From positions 155,321,796 through 155,385,795 of the forward strand of contig NC_092860.1 of the NCBI RefSeq assembly GCF_032062135.1: 64,000 nt of DNA, given 5' to 3'. A model generated the notes under the pieces. It had not been told where the DNA came from. It saw only the letters and a list, made by a program, of their open reading frames with translations, and ran no database searches. This document shows, piece after piece, positions 33,347 through 43,829 of the stretch. Every line of letters starts with the position of its first letter. The first letter of the stretch is position 1. A program made the position numbers and the translations under genes. This DNA is from Pyxicephalus adspersus. Taxonomy: Eukaryota > Chordata > Amphibia > Anura > Pyxicephalidae.

Positions 33347-33731
33347 AAGTTGAGTTATTCACGACAACTTCTGAGGTATAGTAAAAGAATCAAGGTTTTA
33401 TTCACGCGTGGGGAAACTCACAACAGACAAGGCCATATAGGTTGGGACTGTCCCTTCCTCTGTCTGAGAGTCTCTGAAAACTTTAGCCAAAGAATCTATT
33501 TTCTATTCTTCACTTCCTTGCGTCACCGGTCATCCAATTCTGGGCTGGTCTTTTCTTTATTTTACCTGGAGACAAGTTATTGTTTTGCTGCCACTGCACA
33601 CTTGCTCTCATTACTTTTCTTGGGGGTGGTTACAGTTTCTATGGCCTCGTTATCAGCTGGTTTCACTTGACCAGGTGCAAGGCCAAGACGCCTCCGGGAA
33701 CAGAAAGTAAAGAACACAAAAAGTTGAGTTA
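33347..33731. mobile_element. 363-bp insert in the L1 relic, flanked by 11-bp repeats
   Basis: AAGTTGAGTTA occurs at 33347-33357 and 33721-33731. L1 ORF2 homology stops at the first and resumes after the second. The insert (33358-33720) contains, on the minus strand, GTGAATAAAACCTTG with a polyadenylation signal about 45 bp before its end, and no poly-A tail. It may be a solo LTR or a processed retrocopy; an 11-bp duplication is long for an LTR element. I do not recognise the family. Confidence 0.6.
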
Positions 33732-34549
33732 GTCTTTTTGAAACTGCATAATATAGCTTGAGTTAATTCTCAACCATTTAAATTTTATATACATTCACAA
33801 TACCTGAAATTTGTGATTTGAAAGCATTGATTCTTTAATATGAAACGACACTGAACTCGCTTAGGATATGTCCAATAGTTCTCAGGGAGTGTTCAGGGTT
33901 GGTAAGAATGAGCATGTCAAGGGAGACTAATTTTGTGAACTCTATTGGAAATCCTAACATAAGAGTTAATTTGTGTATATATTCTGCCAGTGGTTGTTGT
34001 AGCAATATAAAAATTACAGGGGATTGGTGGCACCCCTAGCATGTGCCATTCATAATTAGAAAGGGAGTTGATAAAGTCCCAGATCTGAAAACCTTTGCAG
34101 AGGGACTGGAACACAGACATTATTGCTGTTTTAATAAATCCAGTAAAGCCAAATTTTTCCAGTACCATAGACACATGCCCCAATGAACTCTATCAAATGC
34201 CTTCTCTGCATGCTGTTTGAGAAGTTCCAGATACATAAGACATTGATTAAATGCCTAGTGTTTAGGAGCCGGTCTATGCTTTACTAATACCACCTGGTAA
34301 GGTTTGACCAAGGTGGGGATAATGCCTTCAAATCTATAAGCAAGAAGCTTCACAAAAATTTGCAGGTCAGTGTTTAGACGCAAGATAGGCCTATAGCTGC
34401 TCGTGTCCGAGGGGTCTTTACCTTCTTTCGGAATCTTTAATAACTACTACCGCCTGTTAACATTTCAGCAGGGAAAGAACCCAGAGTAGCAGCCAAATCA
34501 AAGTTCTCCTTTAAATGCAGGATTAATTTGGGGGGGGGGGGGGGCAAGC

Positions 34550-34850
34550 GTTTGAAGTATTCATTTGTGGAGCTGTCTGCTCCTGGGGATTTGCATTGAG
34601 AAAGGGATTTAATCTCCAAATCTGAAAAAGGATCTGATGGACCTTCAAGTTGCTCTTGTCTCTTGGTTTGAAACCTTTATCCCCAAATGTGTGATAAATT
34701 GGGGAGAGATGTTTGTAGTATTCATTTGGGAAGCTGTCTGCTCCCGGGGACTTGCCATTACAAAGGGATTTATTAATCTCCAAATGCAAAAAAAGCTGAG
34801 CTTCAAGTTGTGTCAGGTGAGGTAACTTTACTTTTTCTAAAGGATTTTAT
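34550..34850 (-). repeat. 161-bp tandem duplication inside the L1 relic
   Basis: GTTTG.AGTATTCATTTG starts at 34550 and 34711; GGAGCTGTCTGCTCC and AAGGGATTTA..AATCTCCAAA follow in both. It duplicates the GKSPGADS region of RT and must postdate the loss of coding constraint. A 15-base G run lies at 34530-34544. Confidence 0.75.
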
Positions 34851-35825
34851 TTTATCAGCATCAGGTTGTGGAGTTGTAGCATCGGAAAGTTGTACAACAA
34901 TGAGTAATATTTTGAAAAGCATTAGCTATCGTCTTGGGGTTGAAACATATTTCATGAGAAATTGGATCAACTATGGAAATAATTTAAAATTTGCTTCTCA
35001 AAGTTTAAGACCTCTAGCTAGATTTGCTCCTGCTTTATTTAAGGCGTACTGTTGTGCCTTAATGATGGGACTTTCAAATTTATTTAAAAGATCTTAATTG
35101 CTGTCTTTGAATGGGGACTAGTTAAAGACTGAGGGATTTTATTTAAGGTCCTTAAGTTTGATAGGTCAAGAAGATCTGATAGTGTGCTCTTAATGTGTGT
35201 CTACTAGCTCATTATGGGCATGCAAGAATTCCTCCATTTTCTTCTGTTGTACCCTATTATATGGGATACAATGAATGATTTGATCTGCACAAACATATCC
35301 GTCATATTCTGATGGAGGTGGTGATAACCGCTCCTTCATATTAGAGAGATAAATCTTCGTGGAGTATAGGGAAACCCTCAATTGTATAAAGCTTAGGGCT
35401 AGGTGCTGGTGTCAGTAGATGTTTGATGCTGTCCCCGTTTCATAGGAGATTTATGCAGAGCCCGTGATTCAGCCATTACATGGCAGATGTAGATTCAGGA
35501 GTATTAACTGAAGGTGACTTACCAGACACCAGGTTTCTTCTTTCCCCCTTGAGAGGCATCAGGAGAGACATGAGATGCCGCTGGAGAGAAAAGCCTCGCG
35601 TCGCCATCTTGGAAAAACGGCGATCCCTGCGGCCTGAAGAAACGTGTACCTTTCCGCAGTTCCTGTTTTCCTCCGCTTCATCATGGATCACCAGAACCCT
35701 GGCTATAATAGATGGATGGGGAAGTACAAAAGCAAAGGGTAAGTCACTGTTGTAGCCGCAAATGGGTCACACTGATGCGGAGCTCTGGATTCAAGCAGCC
35801 ATCTTAGATGCTGGCCAGACATGCC

Positions 35826-36600
35826 CCCTTGAGTGCTTTTTTTTGAGCAGAAAGTAGGAGCAAGCTGAATAGGATGAGGAAGACCATTCCAGAGAGTTGG
35901 GGGCAACTCTAGAAGTCTTGGAGCCGTTCATGTGATGAGGGTATGAGTGAGGAAGTCAGTTGTAGGTCATCAGAGGAGAGGAGAAAGTGGCTGGGGGAGT
36001 GTGTATTATATTTACTTATTTCCTGCAATATATAATTTTTTTTTTTTTTTTACCAGGTCAGAAATGTAAGTGGGACAAGAACTGTGGAGGGATTTGTAGA
36101 CAAAGCACAGGAACTTGAGTTTGATTCTGAGGTGAAATGGAAGCCAATGGAGAGAACTACAAAGAGACAGCAGAAGAGCAATGGTGGGAAGGATGGAGTC
36201 TTGCTGCACCACTCATAATAGATTGTAGAGAAGAGTCGGGTTAGTGGAATCCCAGAGAGGAGGAGGTTAAAGTAGTCCAAACGAGGAATAAGAGGAGTGT
36301 ACAAGGAGTTTGGTGGTCTCTGGGGACAGGTGGGGTGGATTTAGAGATTAGAAAGTGAGAGCACCTGGAAATGTTCTGAATGAGAGGGCAGAATCAAAGG
36401 TGACACCAAGACAACGTGCCTAAGGGGAGGGATGAATAATGGTGTTAAGTTAGGAATGTCAGGGGGTAAATTAAGAGATTGTGGGAGATATATGGGGCTG
36501 GTATTGATATTGGATGTGTGTGTGTGTGGGGCTGAGGGTTGTAATCGTACCCATGTTACACCCAAGAAACGTGTCTCCACCCATGGTCATGGCTGATGAA
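35826..36600 (-). mobile_element. L2-like LINE copy 1, ORF2 C-terminal part
   Basis: Minus-strand frames read RCLGVTFDSALSFRTFPG near 36420-36370, then IPRLDYFNLLLSGIPLTRL (ORF 36304-36050) and SSLHWLPFHLRIKLKFLCFV (ORF 36212-36012). These correspond to the plus-strand copy at 3700-4100. The YCN of the family has become YFN. Broken by frameshifts and a poly-T run at about 36036-36050. The upstream half of the same copy continues beyond a dispersed repeat at 36600-36850. Confidence 0.82.
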
Positions 36601-36850
36601 TGGCCTACATTATTTCCATTTTACAATACAAATGCATTCTTGGGGTAAGGATTATAAATCCTGGTACAATTACCGGCAGAAAGTGACAATATCATGTGGC
36701 CTAGCCATAAACCCAGATGCTGTTTCATAGTCAGTGAGGTGCCAAATACCACTGTCCAGCTCTGCATTACTTTCAAGTTTTTGCATGAGTTTTTGGCCCA
36801 CAGGTGGGGGATGTAATGCGGGCACATAGATTTCCTCCACTTACTCAGCT
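36600..36850. repeat. Dispersed repeat, copy 3 of 3
   Basis: TTATTTCCATTTTACAATAC, ATGTGGCCTAGCCATAAACC, CACTGTCCAGCTCTGCATTA and CCACAGGTGGGGGATGTA match 9170-9380 and, in part, 23380-23410. It sits between the RT and endonuclease parts of L2 copy 1, so it is either an insertion or replaces deleted RT sequence. Confidence 0.6.
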
Positions 36851-38272
36851 GCACGAACAGACTTTTGTAGCTGTTTGGTATGTTGTTGTGGCAGGGCGGG
36901 GGTAGCGGAAGGTGGCAGGAGCCACATTATCCAAAGCCAGGGAAAGAGAGTGGTTTAACATGGTGGTAGCTTCATCTGGGGAGGTGATTTTTTGGAGAGG
37001 GAGGGGGTTAGGGACGCAAGGCAGTTTGAGAAAAGGTTGTGGTCAAGGTTACGGATATCTCTCTGCCATTGACCAAGTCTGGGATGTGGCAAAGGAGGGC
37101 AAGGGTTTGATAGGTTTAAAGTGATAAGGTTATGATCAGAGAGGGGGAATGGTGAGTTGTCAAGGAGGGTGAGGTTGCAGAGTTTAGAAAATACCGGGTC
37201 TAAAGTGTGTCGGGCTATGTGTGTGGGGCCATTGATGTGCTGTGTGAGTCCAAATGAGGAGGTAATGGAGAGCAGTTGGGCTCATCCATTGCAACATTAA
37301 AATTGCCAAGGATTAGGGTGGGCAGGTCATGGGAAAGAATGTGTGGGAGCCAGGATGCAAAGTTATCCAAAAATTGTGATACTGGGCCAGGGGGGCGGTA
37401 GACAACAGCAACAATGAGGGGTAAGGGGCTAAAAAGTCGGACAGAGTGGACTTCAATTGAAGTGAAAATGAGAGGGTGGGGGTAGAAAAGACTCTGTATG
37501 TACAGTTAGGTGAGAGAAGGAGACCCACACCACCCCCGACTTTGTTGCCAGGTCTGGGGGTATGTGTAAAGTGCAGGCCTCCATAGGAGAGCAGCAGCAG
37601 AGTCAGAAGAGGAAAGCCAAGTTTCAGTGGGAGCAAGAAAGTTCAGAGACTTAGAAAGGAGACGGTTGTGTATGGAGGTTAATTTGTTGTCAACAGATCT
37701 GGCATTCCATAGACTGCCAGAGAGAGGGGGTAAGGACTTATGGGTAGGGTGAATGGGGATGAGGTTAGGAGAAGGGAATGTCTTGCTGAGAGTATATGGA
37801 AGGGGGAGGCTGTGTGGGGGACCAGGGTTGGGTGAGATGTCACCAGAGAGTATCAATAAAGTGAAAAGGTGCCAGGAGCACGGACAGAGAAATAAGGAGA
37901 GTGAAAGAGCAGAGAGACAGTGAGTTATCAGACTGGGGAGTGCTGGGAGTAGTGCCAGCAAAGAGAGAGCAGGATGAATAATACATTTTACGAATAATTG
38001 GGAACCACATGCGTACAATAAACAATGTGGCAAACTGAAGTCCAAGAGAAGCAGTCCAATAATATGGGTTCAAGTGAGGCTTGTAAACTTGTTCCAGGAG
38101 TGCAGGATGATGATTCCGTCAGAGATGGTTTGATGAAATACCAGTTTTAGAATGGTAGCAACAGCAGAGGATGTGTTGGAGTCCAGGTGGATAAATCAGT
38201 CCAAAGGCAGAAGATAGAAGTTGCAGAGTATAATTATATGTCCAAATCTGTTCCAATTCCTGTGTCCATTCC
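36850..38272 (-). pseudogene. L2-like ORF2 N-terminal half, copy 1
   Basis: ORF 38045-37506 starts with an unusual hydrophobic leader (residues about 9-66; LSLSLFLCPCSWHLFTLLIL), then LSGDISPNPGP at 66-76 and the APE endonuclease: SGSLWNARSVDNKL, LNFLAPTETWLSSSDSA. The frame then shifts to ORF 37636-37313, with LHFTHTPRPGNKVGGGVGLL. Near 37300 the catalytic GDFN reads GNFN, a predicted loss of activity (Asp to Asn). L2 copy 2 keeps GDFN. The leader plus NPGP motif is discussed separately. RT is missing, replaced by the dispersed repeat, and the C-terminus is at 35826-36600. Confidence 0.8.
37818..37859 (-). other. 2A-like peptide motif LLILSGDISPNPGP
   Basis: Residues 63-76 of the ORF at 38045-37506. 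The canonical 2A ribosome-skipping signal is D-V/I-E-x-N-P-G-P; here it is D-I-S-P-N-P-G-P, with the invariant NPGP and Asp but Ser in place of Glu. 2A-like sequences are known at the N-terminus of APE-type LINE ORF2 proteins. Whether this variant still skips is unknown. Copy 2 has LLSGDISPN at the same place. Confidence 0.7.
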
Positions 38273-38624
38273 CTGGATTAATTCCCATTGCACTTATAAT
38301 TTGGGCACTTGAGATTTGGGCACCTGACCAGGGTCCCAACGTGACCTTGCCTGTTTAAATAGAAGTGCTTTGGGTTCTGATTATGGATGGACTGATCAGA
38401 GTATAAGGAGTTTGGGATATCAGTTGAACCTGGGGAGGGGAGGGGTTGGCAGGGCAATAAATATCAATGGGCAATCAACTGGAACTAAGGGATAGTGATC
38501 AGATAACTCTATGAGGAGATTAAAGTTGGTGCAATAAATTAATCTACAGTGGGAGACGTACCATATACAATATTAGATGAGGGTTGCAGGGGAAAACAAT
38601 TGCATACACAGTGCTGAGATTTGT
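38273..38624 (-). promoter_or_regulatory. L2-like 5' UTR monomer, truncated (copy 1)
   Basis: CCTGGATTAATTCCCATTGC to GCATACACAGTGCTGAGA matches the monomers at 42467-43446. The copy ends within the monomer, where Penelope fragment P5 begins, as expected for an element whose 5' end falls inside a repeat unit. Confidence 0.75.
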
Positions 38625-38639
38625 TGTCTTTTAATGTTT

Positions 38640-39130
38640 TCCAGAGGATGGAGTTTTGTATAGTTAACACAATTTGGCATAAAATGGTGCACACTTGGTG
38701 CCCATCGCTACCCCTTGTATTTGTAGATGACATCAATGAAGGTGAGAATTCCTCTTCAGGATAATTCAAGGAAGGCTAAAATAAAGTTGTTCTGGTTGTC
38801 TGGTTTAGATGTTGGCTATTTCTTCTTTGTGTCTAGGCCTTTATCGTGGGGTATGCAGGTCTAATATCTTTAGACATCTATGGCGGCCAAAAAAGTTTGA
38901 GGCGGTATGGTCATATTGTTAGTTGAAAAAGTTCGATGCTGTCTTTTTCAAGAAAGATGGTAGCTTAACAATAGGTTGGAGGTAGGAATCAACTAGCTCA
39001 CTCACATGGGATGCTAGTGAGTTGATATCTACCACGATCGGTCGTCCTGGAAGGTTGTTTAGATTTTGTATGTACATAGAAAGGTAGGTATATTTGTGGG
39101 ACTTTAAAGGCAGTTCAGTACATGTCACAA
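38640..39130 (-). mobile_element. Penelope-like retroelement, RT fragment P5
   Basis: ORF 39128-38919 reads PGRPIVVDINSLASHVSELV then DSYLQPIVKLPSFLKKT, the conserved GRPIVSG.GS...VD..L.P fingers block of Penelope-like RT. Lower down, frames give FLTFIDVIYKYKGVAMGTKC and APFYAKLC near 38745-38680. It stops before YIDD, where the L2 5' end begins. A hammerhead-like motif lies 130 bp upstream on the same strand. Confidence 0.82.
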
Positions 39131-39262
39131 AATGGGCTCAAATATTTAATCCATCTTTTAGAAACACAAACCATAAAAACAAGGGGTGGAAATGCCATAA
39201 AAATGCTCAGTACATAGCACCAAACAAGTGTGTATATAATTGAGATGTTGTAATAGATTCTG

Positions 39263-39309
39263 ATAATCCAACACATTTCACAGAATTATTCTGCTTCATC
39301 AGGGATTAT
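39263..39309 (-). ncRNA. Hammerhead-ribozyme-like motif with intact core
   Basis: On the minus strand: stem I ATAATCC (39309-39303), core CTGATGA (39302-39296), stem II A-(G)-CAGAA/TTCTG-T with a TAA loop, core GAAA (39279-39276), TGTGTT, then GGATTAT (39269-39263), which pairs perfectly with the first strand (7 bp). The order stem I, CUGANGA, stem II, GAAA, short helix III, NUH, stem I is a type I hammerhead. It is the best copy in the window, upstream of Penelope fragment P5. Confidence 0.72.
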
Positions 39310-40062
39310 ACAAGACCTCAATAGATAGAATGTAAAACCAGTGTATAATATCAAATGTGACAAAAGTCTGGCATGGGATGCAGTCATGGGGAACAGGAGG
39401 ACCCCCTCCAGCAGCAAGAAACACTCAAACTGGAAACAATGGATCCAATAAATATACATTTTGTTTTTTTGTGTCAGGTATAGTCTCATTGGGTACGGAG
39501 TAATCAGCAGATTGGGTGAAACGAAGGCCCAAAATGAGTGTTCCCCAGCTGCAGCATATGGGACTAACGGGGTCCCACTGGTTTTTATGTACCTTGGGTG
39601 GGGTGTAGAATGTCAGAATAGTCCAGACCTAAAGGGTCTTTTCTGGAGGTATTGATATAACGATCAGTGTTCCCTGAGAATTTTGGAGCATAAATTTGTG
39701 ACAACTGTTACCTCTATCAGAGGGTTTCATAATGTATAACATGTATAAAAATATCCCTATATACATGTCTTATTTTTATGCCATCTACACTATAACCCCT
39801 TTTGATGAACTAATGTTGGGGAATTATACCACTTTTACAATATTTCTAGTTTAATCTATATACAATGTTATACCTGTTTTTGGTGCATAAGTTCATGGGC
39901 AACCCTCCAAAATCAGCTCATTACCTGTATTCATAGCCACATTTTTGCATCTTTGAAGAAACATTTTTTTTTATTTAATTTATGATGACATTATGATCAT
40001 TACATTATCTAAATGTTTATACATTTTTTTTCATATGCAGTTAATTCCTCTGCTGTTTACAA
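39310..40062. other. Probable Penelope LTR-like flank, then unassigned DNA
   Basis: The first part may be the remaining LTR-like end belonging to P5; I cannot define its limit. The rest is AT-rich and unassigned. Confidence 0.35.
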
Positions 40063-40103
40063 GTCCCTGGAGGAAGCCATTACATGCGAAATGCGTCAGG
40101 GAC
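40063..40103 (+). ncRNA. Hammerhead-like motif, core mutated
   Basis: GTCCCT (40063-40068) pairs with AGGGAC (40098-40103). Between them are GGAGGA (a degraded CTGANGA), a short CAT/ATG stem, GCGAAA and TGCGTC, ending in a canonical GUC cleavage triplet. The 5' core has an extra G. No Penelope RT lies next to it. Confidence 0.45.
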
Positions 40104-40309
40104 ACTCTACCATGCTCCTAATGATTTGTTCTTATTCAGGGATCAATATTAAGAATGCCAGCTCCAAATATTCCCCTTTACAGCTGAGCTGGAGGGATGG
40201 GACTTTATTGATATGTTATCAATATGAATTTATTGTTTATATGACTGACCATATACCCTACTTAACAATACACCTTATTTATTTGCCTTTAAACCCTAGC
40301 TGTTCTCAT

Positions 40310-42466
40310 CTCTATTTAGGGAGAATTAAGGCATGTTTGAAAGTGGAGGGGTATATACCAGAAGAGAGGGAGACGTTGAATAGTTTGTTTAGGGTTGAGG
40401 AATTGACATGCGGTTGATCAGAGGGAATCGGGTCAAGTGGACAGGGAATCAATTGTGATGATGAGAGAAGAGGAGACTTTTTTCACAGTAACAGGGCTGA
40501 GGGGAGGTCAGTGATGATTTACAGGTGGAAGGGGTGGGTATGGTAGGAGAGGCCCGTTGAGACATGTCTGATTGTCAATTTTATCTCTGAAGTAGGTGGC
40601 AATGTCTTGGGCAGAGAAGGATGTTGTGGAGGGAGTCAATTGTTGAGAAAAAGCTGTTTGGGTTGGAATCTTGAGAGGAAATGATCATTTTTGAGTGAGT
40701 TCAGTATTGGTGTTGTAGTCTGGCTTTGTAGTCCATCAAGTAAGCGCTCAGGACAGATTTTCTCCACTTGCAGCACTTGGCTCCACAAACAGTCTTTTGT
40801 AGCTGTGTGATTGTCATGCCAGGGATGGGGGTTGGCAGGATGGGGGTAGTGGAAGGTGGCGGGGGCAACTTTATCCAGAGCCAGAAATAAGAGCATGGTT
40901 GAACGGAGTGGAAGCTTTATCCAGAGATGTGATTTTGGAGAGGGTGGGGGTAAGGAACTAAAGGCAGTTTTGAGAATAGGTTGTGGTCAAGGTTACAGCT
41001 CTCTCATTGACCAGGTCTGGGATGTGGCAAAGGGGGGCAAAAGTTCAATAGGTTGAAGGTGACAAGGGTGTGATCAGAAAGGGGAAATGGCGATTTGTCA
41101 AGGAGGGTGAGGTTGCAGAGTTTGGAAAATTCCCAGTCTAAGGCGTATGGCTGCTGTTGGGCTCATCCACTGCAACATTAAAGTCACCGAGGATTAGGGT
41201 GGGCAGGTCATGGGGAAAGAATGTGTGGGAGCCAAGAGGCAAAGTTATCCAAAAATTGGGTTACTGGGCTGGGGGTGTGGTAGACAATGGCAACAATGAG
41301 GGGTAAGTGGCTGAAAAGACAGGCAGAGCGGACTTCAAGAGATGAAAATGAGACGGGACAGGGTAGGAATGGGGGGGGGGGGGGGCGAGGTGGGTTAGGT
41401 GAGGTCAAAATCATAAGAGAAGGGAGGGTTTAAGGCAAGCAGTGTAAATGTATTAATGCTTCATAGTGTATATAATACAAATACAGTATAGACTGGGTTT
41501 CAGTCATGTAAACATTACATTGCCCATTGGAGACAGGGTAAGTATGGTAAATGTTGATATAAAATCATGTTGGAGTTGTGCATAACTCCTAGCAAGTGGG
41601 GGGTTATTGCAGATGGTCCCCAGTTTGAGGCAGCACCTAGAATATTCACCCCCCAGTGGTATTCCCAAGTCTGATTCGGGGTCGTATCTTACATTTAAAA
41701 AATATGGTATTCCTGAGTTAGACTTGGGGTACCAAAAAGCAGAATAAAAACTCACTTAGTTGGTCCCTGCAGGTCTTGGGGACACGTCTGCCCCTCTGAT
41801 GTGCAGATTTCATCTACGGGGTTTCCCAGTGACATCAGTGCAGCCAGGACTTAGCAGGAAATTCAAATAATTTTGTACTGGATTCAATACAAAATGGCTG
41901 TATGGAGTCCAATACAAAGAATTATTATACATTCTGCTGTACAATTATATTACATTTTTTTTCTTTTTAACAGATTTAGTCTAACTATTCTCTAGTCTAA
42001 CCTTCTTTTCTCTGATTATTTTCTATATTTAGCATTAGGGTTGGCAAAGTATAGCTTTACAAGGCAAAACCTATTTTTCCACCAGGTCCCACTTCCCATT
42101 AATATTGTTAGTTGGGTGAGATGTCACCAGAAAGTAGCGGTACAGAAAATAGGTGCAGGAGGCATGGAGGGGCAGAGTGAGTTTTCAGACTGGGGAGGAA
42201 ATGGGAGGAGTGCCAGCAACGAGTGCAGGGTGAATAATGCATTTTAACAGATAATTGAGAACCATATGCGTACAATAAAAGTAGCAAACCGTCCATGAGA
42301 CGTTCCTGTAATGTGGGTTGTAGTGAGGCTTCTAAGCGTGTTTGAGTTCCAGGAGTAGGATATGAGGAGTTGGTCACAGAGATGGTCAGAGTTGAAGTCC
42401 AAGTGGATGAATCAGTCCAAAGGCAGGAGATTGGAGCTGCAGATTGTAATTATGTCTAATTATGTT
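40310..42466 (-). mobile_element. L2-like LINE copy 2, ORF2 N-terminal half
   Basis: Minus strand, homologous to 36850-38272. Landmarks: ORF 42377-42108 with LLSGDISPN at its end; endonuclease LILGDFNVAVDE near 41200-41165 with the catalytic Asp kept; an EN-RT linker near 40900-40450 with SAQDIATYFRDKIDN and FPVHLTRFP. Compared with copy 1, a segment between the NPGP motif and the GDFN block is replaced by unrelated DNA (about 41420-42100). The element stops near 40310, before RT. Frames are broken, so it is inactive. The 5' side continues into monomers. Confidence 0.78.
41371..41385. repeat. Poly-G run
   Basis: 15 consecutive G within L2 copy 2, in the position corresponding to a shorter purine stretch in copy 1 (about 37476). 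Confidence 0.95.
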
Positions 42467-43446
42467 CCTGGATAATTCCCATTGCACTTACAATTTTGGC
42501 ACCTAGGATTTGGGCACGTGACCAGGGTCCCCACATGACCTTGCCTGTTGAAGTGTTTTGGGCTCTGAATATGGATTGTCTGATCAGAGTATAGGGAATT
42601 TGGGGTATTAGTTGAACCTGGGTAGGGAGGGTTTAGCAGGGCAATAAATATCAATGTGCACTCAGCTGGAACTAAGGGATAGTGAACAGATAAATCTATT
42701 AAGATTTATTGGTGCGATAAATTAATCTACAATGGGAGACGTACCATATACAATTTCAGATGAGGGTTGCAGAGGAAAACAATTGCATACACAGTGCTGA
42801 GACTTGGCAGAGTGGGAGACGTGCCTGTAGAATTGGGGATAAATGAACATTAGTTGCAGGCAGATGAAGATGGTGAATTCATTCATCAGTGATGATAGAG
42901 AATGATGATGGAAGTCCCTGGATTAATTCCCATTGCACTTATTTGGGCACATGACCAGAGTCCCCACGTGACCTTGCCTGTTTAAATGGAAGTGTTTTGG
43001 GTTCTGATTATAGATGGACTGATCAGAGTGTAAGGAATTGGGGTATTGGTTGAACCTGGGGAGGGGTTGGCAGGGCAATAAATATCAATGAGCACTCAGC
43101 TGGAACTAAGGGATAGAGAACAGATAAATCTTTGAGGATATATTGGTGTGATAAAGTAATCTACAATGGGAGATGTACCATATACAATCAGATGAGGATT
43201 GCAGGGGAAGATAACTTTGATACACGGGTGAAATTTGGTAGGCAGAATGGGAAACGTACCTGTAGGAGAGATAAAGATTAGTTGCAGGCAGATGGAAGGT
43301 GAAATCATCTGTTATGTTAGTAGAGGGGGATGATTGTGATGGCATTCCCTGGATTAATTCCCATTGCACTTATAATTTGGCACTTAGGATTTGGGCACGT
43401 GACCTTCCCTGTTTAATAAAGTGCTTTGGGCCCTGAATATAAATGG
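42467..43446 (-). promoter_or_regulatory. L2-like 5' UTR tandem monomers (2.2 units)
   Basis: Unit starts (CCTGGAT.AATTCCCATTGC) are at 42467, 42917 and 43348, so the units are 450, 431 and about 100 bp (partial). Each unit shares GACCTTGCCTGTT, TGATCAGAGT.TA.GGAATT, CAATAAATATCAATG, CAGCTGGAACTAAGGGATAG and GGGAGA.GTACCATATACAAT. Each carries a pair of CACGTG-related E-boxes about 17 bp apart: 42515 (CACGTG) and 42532 (CACATG); 42948 (CACATG) and 42965 (CACGTG); one at 43396. Because the array is at the 5' end of a LINE, a promoter role is likely but inferred. Confidence 0.78.
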
Positions 43447-43795
43447 TAATGAAATGGTAACAATAAAAGGCTGTGTGTGTATAGTAAGGGGTAGTTTCTA
43501 TCACTACACAGGAGTCAATAGACAGCATAATTGCATAAAACATATACATAGTTATTTCTGAGGAATATCAAGTAGATTATATGGGATTTATACTAGTTAG
43601 TGCTAATTGGTACATATCCCATATATAGCTAATATTTTTCTAATGTAAAGGTAATCAATCAGCAAACAAGTGCTGTGAAGATGTATAGCAGTTATGTATA
43701 TTTGTGTATGTATGATAAGGTAAATAATTGACATACATTAATAGATCACTGGTAATTGTTGTTTTCAATATAGAAAATCAATGAAAGCACAGGAA
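43447..43795. repeat. Dispersed repeat, copy 2 of 2
   Basis: Matches 25660-25980 in order, starting directly at the 5' end of L2 copy 2. Non-coding. Confidence 0.55.
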
Positions 43796-43829
43796 AGGGG
43801 TATTGCTAGTCACTGTTTTTAAAAAAAGA

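Larger units (their letters stand above)
32200..35830 (-). mobile_element. Degraded L1/Tx1-type LINE
   Basis: Minus-strand relic of an L1-type element, 5' to 3' from about 35830 to about 32200. Landmarks: leader with CCAAGATGGCGACG near 35604 and TAAGATGGCTGC near 35800; RT entry block NGKSPGADSFPNEYYKHL near 34755-34700, duplicated (161-bp period); DTSSYRPILRLNTDLQIF and LLAYRFEGIIPTLV near 34410-34310; EKAFDRVHWG at 34171-34200, holding the first catalytic Asp; and C-terminal WEPKFIIILGIHILRQSTQF near 33275. The YADD/FADD block expected near 33920 is lost. Many frameshifts and a 363-bp insert make it inactive. Confidence 0.8.
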
